Source of the DNA: Gammaproteobacteria bacterium RBG_16_51_14
Lineage (GTDB): Bacteria > Pseudomonadota > Gammaproteobacteria > Eutrophobiales > Eutrophobiaceae
NCBI GenBank assembly: GCA_001802375.1
Contig: MGXK01000019.1
Span: 1-46,648 of the forward strand
Length of the DNA stretch: 46,648 nucleotides
Reading direction: 5' to 3'
The stretch's first letter is position 1. Each line of letters opens with the position of its first letter. The translations under genes were made by a program, and so were the position numbers. Below are positions 1 to 7,630 of this stretch, piece after piece. The notes beneath the pieces were generated by a model. The model saw nothing but the letters and a program-made list of their open reading frames with translations, was not told the origin of the DNA and searched no databases.

Positions 1-29
1 ACATGCCAGGCCTGCCTGGCCGGGCATGT
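1..29. other. Stem-loop at the left edge, possible terminator
   Basis: The first 29 bases fold into one hairpin. Arms 1-7 and 23-29 are perfectly complementary, and after one mismatch an inner GGCC/GGCC stem (9-12 and 18-21) closes a 5-nt loop. Four T follow a few bases later. It probably ends the transcript of a gene outside the window, but the U-tract is weak. Confidence 0.4.
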
Positions 30-91
30 CAGTTTTATGGATGGTAGTCATATCAACTTTATATTCTATTGGATCGATCGGAATCTTAGTG

Positions 92-1276
92 ATGAGCAAA
101 TCATTAATGGCAAGTTACCAGAAATTGTCCATAGGTTTTAAATATGGGGAAGGTGCGTGGTTAACCGACTCGGAAGATCAACGTTATCTTGATGCCATAA
201 GTGGTATTGCTGTCTGTAGCCTGGGGCACGCCCATCCTGCTGTCAAACAGGCGATCAGCAGTCAGGCGGGCCTGCTTCTGCATACATCGAATCTGTACCA
301 GATCCCATTGCAGGAACAACTTGCTGAAAGACTGGTTGCCCTGGCAGGTATGAACAATGTGTTTTTCGGGAACTCCGGTGCCGAGGCCAACGAGGCCGCG
401 ATTAAAATAGCACGACTGCATGGAAGCAGGCAGGGTTTTACTGCACCAGTGATTGTTGTGATGGAGGGCGGTTTTCATGGCCGTACCATGGCAACACTCA
501 GTGCCACCGGAAACGCCAAGATCCAGAACGGCTTTGAGCCGTTGATGCAGGGTTTCCTGCGGGTGCCTTATAACGATCTCAAGGTCCTGGAGGATCTTAC
601 CGGGCAATCCGGCGAAATTACCGCAGTCCTCGTCGAACCCATCCTTGGAGAGGGAGGGATTGTCATTCCGGATGACGGATATCTTCAGGGGATACGTCAG
701 ATTTGTGACAGCAATGGCTGGTTAATGATGCTGGATGAGATACAGACAGGGTTGTGTCGTACCGGCAAGTGGTTTGCCTGTCAGCATGAGGGCGTTGTGC
801 CGGATGTCATGACCCTGGCCAAGGCGCTGGGAAACGGGTTTCCTATCGGGGCATGCCTCGCCCATGGCCAGGCAGCTGATTTGATACAGCCTGGCGCACA
901 TGGATCGACGTTTGGAGGTAATCCACTGGCCTCTCGTGTGGCCCTGGCTGTTCTTGATACGATGGTGACGCAAGCACTGGATGTGCGGGCAGCCGCTTTG
1001 GGTGTACATATGCTGCAAGGTTTCACAGAGGGTTTGCACGGCACAACGGGTATCAATGCAATACGTGGTAAAGGCATGATGTTTGGTATCGAACTCGATC
1101 GACCCTGTCCTGAACTGGTTGCCATGGCACTGGAAGAAAAATTGTTGATTAATGTAACCGCAGGTAATGTCATTCGTTTGTTGCCACCCCTGATCATCAG
1201 TGATGAAGAGGCAGGACAAATCGTGTCGAAGGTCTGTGCCCTCATCAAGGTCTTTTCAGGCAAATCGCCGGCGTAA
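92..1276 (+). CDS. argD: Acetylornithine aminotransferase ArgD
   Basis: PLP-dependent class III aminotransferase of arginine synthesis that interconverts N-acetylglutamate semialdehyde and N-acetylornithine; the family often also serves succinyldiaminopimelate in lysine synthesis. Visible are the NSGAEANEAA phosphate-binding region, LDEIQTGLCRTG with the ring-binding Asp, and Lys244 in TLAKALGNGFP as the Schiff-base lysine. The open frame begins at 26, but the first 22 residues are a hydrophobic stretch absent from ArgD, so the ATG at 92 is preferred (394 aa, the usual length). ATG 107 is another possible start. argF follows after 15 bp, so the two are probably co-transcribed. Substrate range cannot be told from sequence. 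Confidence 0.93.
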   Translation: MSKSLMASYQKLSIGFKYGEGAWLTDSEDQRYLDAISGIAVCSLGHAHPAVKQAISSQAGLLLHTSNLYQIPLQEQLAERLVALAGMNNVFFGNSGAEANEAAIKIARLHGSRQGFTAPVIVVMEGGFHGRTMATLSATGNAKIQNGFEPLMQGFLRVPYNDLKVLEDLTGQSGEITAVLVEPILGEGGIVIPDDGYLQGIRQICDSNGWLMMLDEIQTGLCRTGKWFACQHEGVVPDVMTLAKALGNGFPIGACLAHGQAADLIQPGAHGSTFGGNPLASRVALAVLDTMVTQALDVRAAALGVHMLQGFTEGLHGTTGINAIRGKGMMFGIELDRPCPELVAMALEEKLLINVTAGNVIRLLPPLIISDEEAGQIVSKVCALIKVFSGKSPA

Positions 1277-1291
1277 TATCAGGCGGCCATA

Positions 1292-2194
1292 ATGAAAACC
1301 AGACATTTTCTGACACTGAATGATCTGTCGGTGGAGGAATTGCAAAACATCATCAATAACGCCATTGCGGGCAAGTTGCGTCTCCATGCAGGACAAACTG
1401 TCCAGACGCTGAAAGGTCGCGTGCTGGCCATGGTCTTCGAAAAATCATCTACCCGGACGCGGGTGTCATTTGAGACTGGCATGGCGCAACTGGGTGGTCA
1501 TGCTATCTATCTGTCACCGGAAGGGACGCAATTAGGCAGGGGAGAGCCACTGGAAGATACAGCGCGTGTCCTGTCGAATATGGTTGACTGCATCATGATC
1601 CGGACGTTTGCTCATGAGAAGGTAGTGCGGTTTGCCGAGTTTTCGCGGGTGCCCGTGATAAATGGTCTGTCTGATACCTATCATCCCTGTCAGATACTGG
1701 CCGATATGCAGACCTACGTTGAACATCGCGGTTCAATCAAGGGAAAAACAGTGGCCTGGCTGGGAGATGGAAATAACATGTGCCATTCCTACATCAATGC
1801 GGCCTGGATGCTGGATTTCAAGTTGAATATCGCCTGCCCTGAGGCCTATTGTCCCGATCAGACAATTCTGCGTACGGCATCAAATCATGCCGAGTTATTC
1901 AATGAACCCTGTTCTGCAGTAAAAGAGGCAGATCTTGTTGTGACCGATGTATGGGCAAGCATGGGACAGGAACAGGAGATGGCTGAACGGCAGGCCGTCT
2001 TCGCGCCTTATCAGGTTAACAGGGAGCTGATGACGCATGCAAAACGCGATGCCTTGTTCATGCATTGCCTGCCTGCACATCGGGGTCAGGAAGTTACAGC
2101 AGATGTGATTGATGGGCAGCAGAGTGTAGTATGGGATGAAGCCGGGAACCGCTTGCATTCACAAAAGGCATTGCTGGAATTTTTGCTGCTGTGA
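1292..2194 (+). CDS. argF: Ornithine carbamoyltransferase ArgF
   Basis: Catalyses carbamoyl phosphate plus ornithine to citrulline in the cytoplasm. The carbamoyl-phosphate motif STRTR lies at 53-57, HPCQ at 131-134, the ornithine loop SMGQE near 223, and the catalytic HCLPAHRG with Cys259 near the C terminus. At 300 aa it matches the anabolic ArgF family. An AGGCGG ribosome site precedes the ATG. It follows argD closely, giving two steps of arginine synthesis in one transcript. A perfect 7-bp stem-loop follows its stop. Confidence 0.96.
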   Translation: MKTRHFLTLNDLSVEELQNIINNAIAGKLRLHAGQTVQTLKGRVLAMVFEKSSTRTRVSFETGMAQLGGHAIYLSPEGTQLGRGEPLEDTARVLSNMVDCIMIRTFAHEKVVRFAEFSRVPVINGLSDTYHPCQILADMQTYVEHRGSIKGKTVAWLGDGNNMCHSYINAAWMLDFKLNIACPEAYCPDQTILRTASNHAELFNEPCSAVKEADLVVTDVWASMGQEQEMAERQAVFAPYQVNRELMTHAKRDALFMHCLPAHRGQEVTADVIDGQQSVVWDEAGNRLHSQKALLEFLLL

Positions 2195-2200
2195 AAACAA

Positions 2201-2219
2201 GCGCATAGTACGTATGCGC
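2201..2219. other. Stem-loop after argF
   Basis: Perfect 7-bp arms GCGCATA/TATGCGC around a 5-nt loop begin 7 bases after the argF stop. No T-run follows, so it is more likely an mRNA 3'-end or processing structure than a classical intrinsic terminator. Confidence 0.5.
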
Positions 2220-2278
2220 GGAAATACCTGGCCTGCTGTGCGTTTGATATTGTTTGTGAACAGGAGGGCCTGACCACG

Positions 2279-2311
2279 ATGAAATTGTTCCTGAAATGCA
2301 TTTTTTATTAA
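2279..2311 (+). other. Short upstream reading frame overlapping the surE start
   Basis: An ATG at 2279, 11 bases after a strong AGGAGGG, opens 10 codons ([10 protein letters not shown]) that end past the surE ATG at 2296 in another frame. It is the only start in this leader with a good ribosome site, so it may feed ribosomes to surE by coupling. This is an inference; such a short frame can arise by chance. Confidence 0.35.
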
Positions 2312-3045
2312 GCAATGATGATGGCTATCAGGCCCAGGGGCTGCGTACCCTTGCTGAAGCGCTGGCACAAAAGGGCAAGGTGACGGTAGTGGCACCGGAC
2401 AGGAACCGCAGCGGTGCGAGTAATTCATTGACGCTGGATGCCCCCCTCTATGTAAAAAAAGACGGTGCAGGTTTTTACTACGTCAATGGTACCCCCACGG
2501 ACTGTGTTCATCTCGCCATTACGGGTTTGCTGGATTCGGAGCCGGATATGGTCATCAGTGGCATTAATTCGGGGGCAAATCTTGGTGATGATGTTCTCTA
2601 TTCAGGCACTGTAGCGGCAGCAATGGAGGGGCGTTATCTTGGCTGTCCGGCAATTGCAGTATCCCTTGCAGGTGAAAACCCGTCCTGTTTCGATACCGCG
2701 GTCAAGGTCGTCATCAGGCTGGTTGATGGATTAAACTCAGAGGAGATTGATGATGATCTGCTGCTGAATGTCAACATTCCGGATCTTCCCTTTGAATCCA
2801 TCCGGGGTTGTGAGGTGACGCGACTGGGAAACCGGCATAAATCAGAACCGGCACTGGCGGCCAAAGATCCAAAAGGACACACGGTTTACTGGGTCGGGCC
2901 GGTAGGACCGGAACAGGATGCAGGACCTGGAACGGATTTTTATGCTATCAAGACCGGTTGTGTATCCGTTACCCCCCTGCATATTGACCTGACGCGTTAT
3001 CAGATTCTGGATGATGTAACAAAATGGCTGAAAAAGATTTTTTGA
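2296..3045 (+). CDS. surE: 5'/3'-nucleotidase SurE
   Basis: Metal-dependent survival phosphatase acting on nucleoside monophosphates and short polyphosphates. The N terminus LLSNDDGY carries the paired metal-binding Asp residues, followed by [40 protein letters not shown] and the C-terminal [10 protein letters not shown] of the family; 249 aa is typical. The start at 2296 is fixed by homology, yet the strong AGGAGGG site lies about 27 nt upstream and serves an overlapping 10-codon frame at 2279-2311. The stop codon abuts the pcm start. The surE-pcm-nlpD-rpoS order is the classical gammaproteobacterial stationary-phase block. Confidence 0.96.
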   Translation: MHFLLSNDDGYQAQGLRTLAEALAQKGKVTVVAPDRNRSGASNSLTLDAPLYVKKDGAGFYYVNGTPTDCVHLAITGLLDSEPDMVISGINSGANLGDDVLYSGTVAAAMEGRYLGCPAIAVSLAGENPSCFDTAVKVVIRLVDGLNSEEIDDDLLLNVNIPDLPFESIRGCEVTRLGNRHKSEPALAAKDPKGHTVYWVGPVGPEQDAGPGTDFYAIKTGCVSVTPLHIDLTRYQILDDVTKWLKKIF

Positions 3046-3705
3046 ATGCAGATTGACCTTCAAGGTATCGGTATGACCTCGCAAAGGTCCAGGAATCGCC
3101 TTGCCGATACGCTGCGGGAAATGGGCATACAATCTGAATGTATTCTGGATGCAATAAGGAATACACCAAGGCATCTCTTTGTTGATGAGGCCCTCGCCAG
3201 CAGGGCTTATGAAAACACGGCCTTGCCCATAGGGTATAATCAGACGATTTCCCAGCCCTATATTGTTGCAAGAATGACCGAGGCCCTGATCAGCGGTGGC
3301 AGGCTGCAGAGCATACTGGAAATCGGGACAGGGTGTGGTTATCAAACAGTGATTCTTGCCCGCTTCGGTGAAAAGGTATACACCCTGGAGAGGATAGATG
3401 CCTTGTTGAGCAAGGCACGTGAAAGGTTTTATACACTCCGGTACCGTAATATACGTACCAGGCATGGAGATGGTAATGAAGGTTGGCCGCAATATGCCCC
3501 CTATGACGGCATTATTGTTACCGCTGCCCCGACCGGGGTGCCTGCAACCCTGTTACAACAGCTTGCTGTTAACGGTCGTCTCATTATTCCCGTCGGGAAG
3601 CCGGGAGAACAAACGTTGTTGCTCATCACACGCACAGATGAGGGATACCATGAACAGCGGCTGGATTGGGTCAGTTTTGTCCCCATGCTGGAAGGTATAG
3701 GGTAG
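3046..3705 (+). CDS. pcm: Protein-L-isoaspartate O-methyltransferase
   Basis: SAM-dependent repair enzyme that methylates isoaspartyl residues in aged proteins. The SAM-binding motif I, ILEIGTGCGYQT, lies in the middle, preceded by the family segment around NQTISQPYIVARMTEAL that holds the substrate-site residues; the C-terminal RLIIPVG strand is also present. The ATG directly follows the surE TGA with no gap, so translation is coupled. Length (219 aa) is slightly above the E. coli enzyme because of a short N-terminal extension. Confidence 0.96.
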   Translation: MQIDLQGIGMTSQRSRNRLADTLREMGIQSECILDAIRNTPRHLFVDEALASRAYENTALPIGYNQTISQPYIVARMTEALISGGRLQSILEIGTGCGYQTVILARFGEKVYTLERIDALLSKARERFYTLRYRNIRTRHGDGNEGWPQYAPYDGIIVTAAPTGVPATLLQQLAVNGRLIIPVGKPGEQTLLLITRTDEGYHEQRLDWVSFVPMLEGIG

Positions 3706-3730
3706 TAAAATAGCAGGTTGACTTGTCGTC

Positions 3731-4558
3731 ATGTCATTGCATCCAGTTCACAGAACTTGTTTGTTTCCGGTCCTTTTTTTTGTTGTTACAGGCTGCACGT
3801 CGACAGTCAAGGCACCCGTCTCAAACGGGACAAGACCTCCGGTAACAGTGAACAACAAACCTGAAACGCAAATACTGGAAAAAAAAACAGCTCCAAAAAC
3901 CCAAGCCATTACCGGTTATCATGTTGTCGCCAGGGGAGATACGCTTTATTCCATTGCCTGGCGCTATGACCACGACTATCGTGACATGGCAAACTGGAAC
4001 CGTATTCGTTCTCCCTATGTCATTTATCCGGGTCAGTTATTACGCCTGAAACCGCAACCTGAAAACAGGCAGGAGCCGGCGCGACCAGCACCGGACAAAC
4101 CAGGAACAGCAATAACTAAAACGGAACAGGCAACAACGTCTTCCAAACCAGCATCCATTCAGGAGAAAAAGATGTATGCGGCAGGCCAGGTAAAGTGGCA
4201 TTGGCCTGCACAGGGGGAATTACTCAAACTGGATTCACCCACCTCAAAAAAAGGGATTGATATTTCCGGAAAAATCGGACAGCGAGTCAGGGCGGCTGCA
4301 ATGGGTGATGTTGTGTACAGCGGGAGTGGACTTCTTGGTTATGGTAAGCTTATCATCATTAAACATAATGATACTTATCTCAGCGCGTATGCCTATAACA
4401 GCCAATTACTGGTCAAAGAAGGGGATAGTGTGAAGGCAGGTCAGGATATTGCAATAATGGGACAGGGAAATGAAGGTCGTCCCATGTTGCATTTCGAAAT
4501 ACGAAAAGACGGCAAACCAGTCAATCCCCTGGAAATACTTCCAAGGAATCAGTCATGA
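3731..4558 (+). CDS. nlpD: NlpD-like murein hydrolase activator lipoprotein
   Basis: Envelope lipoprotein expected to activate septal amidases. The signal peptide ends in lipobox VTGC with Cys22. A LysM peptidoglycan-binding module spans about 62-107, then a Pro/Lys/Thr-rich linker, then an M23/LytM domain at about 156-271. The LytM zinc site is degenerate: the usual HxxxD is replaced by KGIDIS and the HxH by SAYAYN, with only HFEIR (His254) kept. This pattern is typical of NlpD/EnvC activators that have no peptidase activity. It sits between pcm and rpoS, where rpoS promoters often lie inside nlpD. Confidence 0.92.
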   Translation: MSLHPVHRTCLFPVLFFVVTGCTSTVKAPVSNGTRPPVTVNNKPETQILEKKTAPKTQAITGYHVVARGDTLYSIAWRYDHDYRDMANWNRIRSPYVIYPGQLLRLKPQPENRQEPARPAPDKPGTAITKTEQATTSSKPASIQEKKMYAAGQVKWHWPAQGELLKLDSPTSKKGIDISGKIGQRVRAAAMGDVVYSGSGLLGYGKLIIIKHNDTYLSAYAYNSQLLVKEGDSVKAGQDIAIMGQGNEGRPMLHFEIRKDGKPVNPLEILPRNQS

Positions 4559-4582
4559 TTGTCAGGAGACAGGTGTAATGCC

Positions 4583-5605
4583 ATGTCCAAGCCGGGAAAT
4601 CAGGAACCAGATGATATGATCGATGCAGAAATCGAAAATGAAGAGATAGCACTGCATGACCTTCCCGAGATCGACGAAAAAGAGTCTGATATATTGCAAC
4701 CACCGGTGGAAACGGTATCCGAGCAATCCGAAGGCAATGATTTCCAGATAGGGACGGTATCCGAAGGTGATCTCGATGCTACCCGGCTCTATCTGGGTGA
4801 GATTGGATTTTCACCGTTACTGACGGCTGAAGAAGAAGTTTATTACGCACGCAGGTACAGACTGGGTGATAGTGTTGCACGTAAGCGTATGATTGAGAGT
4901 AACCTCCGCCTGGTTGTCAAGATAGCCCGCCGTTATATGAACCGGGGTCTGGCATTACTGGATTTGATCGAAGAAGGCAATCTCGGATTAATCCGCGCCG
5001 TGGAAAAATTTGATCCGGAGAAAGGATTCAGATTCTCGACTTATGCCACGTGGTGGATAAGACAGACTATCGAACGGGCGTTGATGAACCAGACACGGAC
5101 GGTACGTTTACCGATACATGTCGTGAAGGAAATCAATATTTACCTCAGGGCGGCACGTAAACTTTCACAGACCCTCGATCGTGAACCGAGCCCGGAAGAT
5201 GTTGCTGATATGCTTGATCAGCCGATTGATGCGGTGAAAAGGATGCTGGGGCTGAATGAACGAATTACCTCGGTTGATGTTCCTTCCAGTCAGGATTCAG
5301 ACAGATCACTGCTTGACAGCATTCCTGATGAACAAAACAATGATCCATCCCTGCTGCTGCAGAACAGTGATGTGCAGAAGCATATTGACACCTGGCTGGC
5401 GCAATTAAGTGACAAACAGTGTGCAGTCGTTGAACGCCGGTTTGGTCTGCATGGGCGGGAAGTTGCCACACTTGAGGAAATTGGTAATGAACTGGGAGTG
5501 ACCAGGGAAAGGGTCAGGCAGATCCAGATAGAAGCGATAAAACGGCTGAGGCAGATACTGGAACGCGAAGGATTTTCCCTGGATGCATTATTTACCGGGA
5601 GTTAG
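4583..5605 (+). CDS. rpoS: RNA polymerase sigma factor RpoS
   Basis: Stationary-phase and stress sigma factor of the sigma-70 family. Region 1.2 starts with [10 protein letters not shown], region 2 carries [32 protein letters not shown] and the RpoS-typical [13 protein letters not shown] in region 3, and region 4 ends in the helix-turn-helix with [18 protein letters not shown]. The frame is open from a TTG at 4559, but the ATG at 4583 behind an AGGAGA site gives 340 aa, close to known RpoS, and is preferred. Being directly after nlpD is the standard context and rules out RpoD. Confidence 0.95.
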   Translation: MSKPGNQEPDDMIDAEIENEEIALHDLPEIDEKESDILQPPVETVSEQSEGNDFQIGTVSEGDLDATRLYLGEIGFSPLLTAEEEVYYARRYRLGDSVARKRMIESNLRLVVKIARRYMNRGLALLDLIEEGNLGLIRAVEKFDPEKGFRFSTYATWWIRQTIERALMNQTRTVRLPIHVVKEINIYLRAARKLSQTLDREPSPEDVADMLDQPIDAVKRMLGLNERITSVDVPSSQDSDRSLLDSIPDEQNNDPSLLLQNSDVQKHIDTWLAQLSDKQCAVVERRFGLHGREVATLEEIGNELGVTRERVRQIQIEAIKRLRQILEREGFSLDALFTGS

Positions 5606-5696
5606 AAAACGGTTCTGAACAGTTGTCCCTGATCCCCCCTGCATATTATCAGGATGAATACGAAATCTGATATCAACCATTAATTAAATAAGCACA

Positions 5697-5765
5697 GGGC
5701 ATACCCCAGGGGTACCCTTCGGGCGAACAGAGATCTCAGTGTATCCTGTCTTGGCCGGGATACAC
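5697..5765. repeat. REP-like hairpin cluster after rpoS
   Basis: Bases 5697-5724 hold a GGGCATACC/GGTACCC imperfect hairpin followed by a CCC-TTC-GGG mini-hairpin. The reverse complement of 42625-42654 reads almost the same (CATACC, GGTA, then CCCTTCGGGC), and 34246-34269 shares the GGGCATACC core. A separate stem-loop with perfect 8-bp arms follows at 5739-5746 and 5758-5765. No T-run follows, so a terminator role for rpoS is unproven. Confidence 0.5.
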
Positions 5766-5790
5766 CGGGCGTAAGAGCAGGGAGATTCAA

Positions 5791-6171
5791 TCAGACACCC
5801 TGCAACAATAACGCCGCAACTACTTTTCTGTTATCACTCATAAGCAGGTTGTAACTCCGGCAGGCAGCCCCTGTGTCCATGAATTCCACACCGATATATC
5901 TTGAAGTGATGGTCGAAATAATCATTTCATCCGGAAATATAAGGCGCTTGCCGGTTCCAAACAGGACAATTTCCGGTTCCAGGGCGATGATGGTTTCCAG
6001 ATGTTGCGTCGCAAGATCAGCCATTGTCTGCGGTGGCCAGTCCGGTATCAGTCTTTTTGCAGAAATAAGAATACCAGACGTAATACGTTCATTATTGATA
6101 GTAAATGAATCTGCTGAATATGACTGTATCCTGTAGTTATTGGCCGCACCATTGTCAAATAGAATTTTCAT
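5791..6171 (-). CDS. Mth938-like (DUF498) domain protein
   Basis: Small soluble protein (126 aa) of the Mth938/NDUFAF3-like fold. Recognisable family features are the YSADSFTINNERITSGILIS opening with its central glycine, the long strand IIALEPEIVLFGTGKRL, and the closing TGAACRSYNLLMSDNRKVVAALLL. Eukaryotic relatives include a complex I assembly factor, but the bacterial function is unknown. The start at 6171 gives the usual MKIL opening with a GGAA just upstream; a frame start eight codons earlier is also possible. It lies opposite to rpoS and adk, which flank it. Confidence 0.8.
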   Translation of the reverse strand: MKILFDNGAANNYRIQSYSADSFTINNERITSGILISAKRLIPDWPPQTMADLATQHLETIIALEPEIVLFGTGKRLIFPDEMIISTITSRYIGVEFMDTGAACRSYNLLMSDNRKVVAALLLQGV

Positions 6172-6230
6172 TTCCGGTAATATACAGAATGCCATGATAT
6201 ATTCACAATTATAACCGTTGACACGGTTGA

Positions 6231-7001
<771 letters not shown>

Positions 7002-7154
7002 ACATCGATCATCATGTATTGAGTATGTGCATTCGAGTTTTATGTCATATTATGACTCTCGATCCCCGCAATGAGTTATTATTGATTGCAGTATTGTTAG
7101 ATAAGAAATTCATTAAAAATAAAAAATAATGATAGAAATAATAAAAAACATGGC

Positions 7155-7160
7155 TATAAT
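7155..7160 (+). promoter_or_regulatory. Candidate -10 element for the histone-like gene
   Basis: A consensus TATAAT lies in a very AT-rich stretch about 76 bp before the small histone-like ATG. A TG two bases upstream of the hexamer resembles an extended -10, but spacing is off by one and no good -35 is visible. Start of transcription is therefore only suggested. Confidence 0.35.
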
Positions 7161-7235
7161 TGTTTGCGTGTTTTGTTTTTGTGTTGTATATAGGGTTTGT
7201 TAAATTCATTAAAGGTTCTAGGGGAGTTTCAAATC

Positions 7236-7361
7236 ATGGCAAAAGCAAAGAGAAAGACTGCAAAGAAAAAGGTAGTAAAGAAAAAGGTAGTAGCGAAAAA
7301 GGTAGCAAAGAAAACGGCCAAAAAGAAAGTAGCCAAGAAAAAGACGGCCAAAAAAAAATAG
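7236..7361 (+). CDS. Histone H1-like Lys/Ala-rich small protein
   Basis: A 41-residue frame beginning MAKAKRKTAKKKVV and consisting almost only of Lys, Ala, Val and Thr in AKKK/VVKKK-type repeats, as in bacterial H1-like (Hc-type) DNA-binding proteins. An AGGGGAG site lies 9 bases before the ATG. The reading frame ends in nine A followed by TAG. A longer frame from 7160 crosses the same DNA but lacks a ribosome site and gives a Lys/Ser/Glu mix, so it is discarded. Probable role: non-specific DNA or RNA compaction. The stop is followed by an Arg-rich frame that a one-base slip in the A run would join to it. Confidence 0.7.
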   Translation: MAKAKRKTAKKKVVKKKVVAKKVAKKTAKKKVAKKKTAKKK

Positions 7362-7365
7362 TAAC

Positions 7366-7515
7366 TTGACTTTGAACACTGCCCACCGCGAAAAAGAACG
7401 CAGGTCGCAAGCCAGGGCAGTGATAAAGGCGAGAAGGGATCGCCGAAGAGAACTTGTCAGGCAACTGACAGGGGATCAAAGCGGAGGTGCACGGTCAGCA
7501 CCGGGAGATCTCTAG
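7366..7515 (+). other. Arg-rich reading frame behind the histone-like gene
   Basis: From a TTG at 7366 a frame of 49 codons runs to TAG 7513-7515 and reads HREKERRSQARAV and RRDRRRELVRQLTG in its centre, a strongly basic, helix-like composition. No ribosome site precedes it. It lies one frame (+1) from the 41-aa gene; with eight instead of nine A at 7350-7358 the two would fuse into one 92-residue basic protein. Intrinsic terminator 7524-7552 follows at once, so both are on one short transcript. It could equally be an untranslated 3' region. Confidence 0.4.
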
Positions 7516-7523
7516 AAATTCAG

Positions 7524-7552
7524 GGCCCCATGTTAGCATGGGGCCTTTTTTT
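7524..7552 (+). terminator. Intrinsic terminator
   Basis: Perfect 9-bp stem GGCCCCATG/CATGGGGCC with TTAG loop followed by seven T. It ends the short histone-like transcript and isolates mrcB, which starts 78 bp later. Confidence 0.93.
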
Positions 7553-7630
7553 GTGTCCGCTCTCCACTGCACAGGTAATTCCATGTTATTTCATTGATAT
7601 ACAACGGGTTAGAGACTGAACCTGTTTTCC

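Noticed and set aside
2842-3492. 216-codon minus-strand frame opposite surE and pcm
   Set aside because: It lies wholly opposite two well-supported genes and has no start site or family resemblance.
3731-4558. Active M23 endopeptidase
   Set aside because: The HxxxD and HxH zinc ligands are replaced, so the LytM domain is most likely a non-enzymatic activator as in NlpD.
7160-7369. 69-codon frame over the histone-like gene
   Set aside because: It lacks a ribosome site and gives a Lys/Ser/Glu composition that is the shifted reading of AKKK repeats; the frame from 7236 has the proper site.
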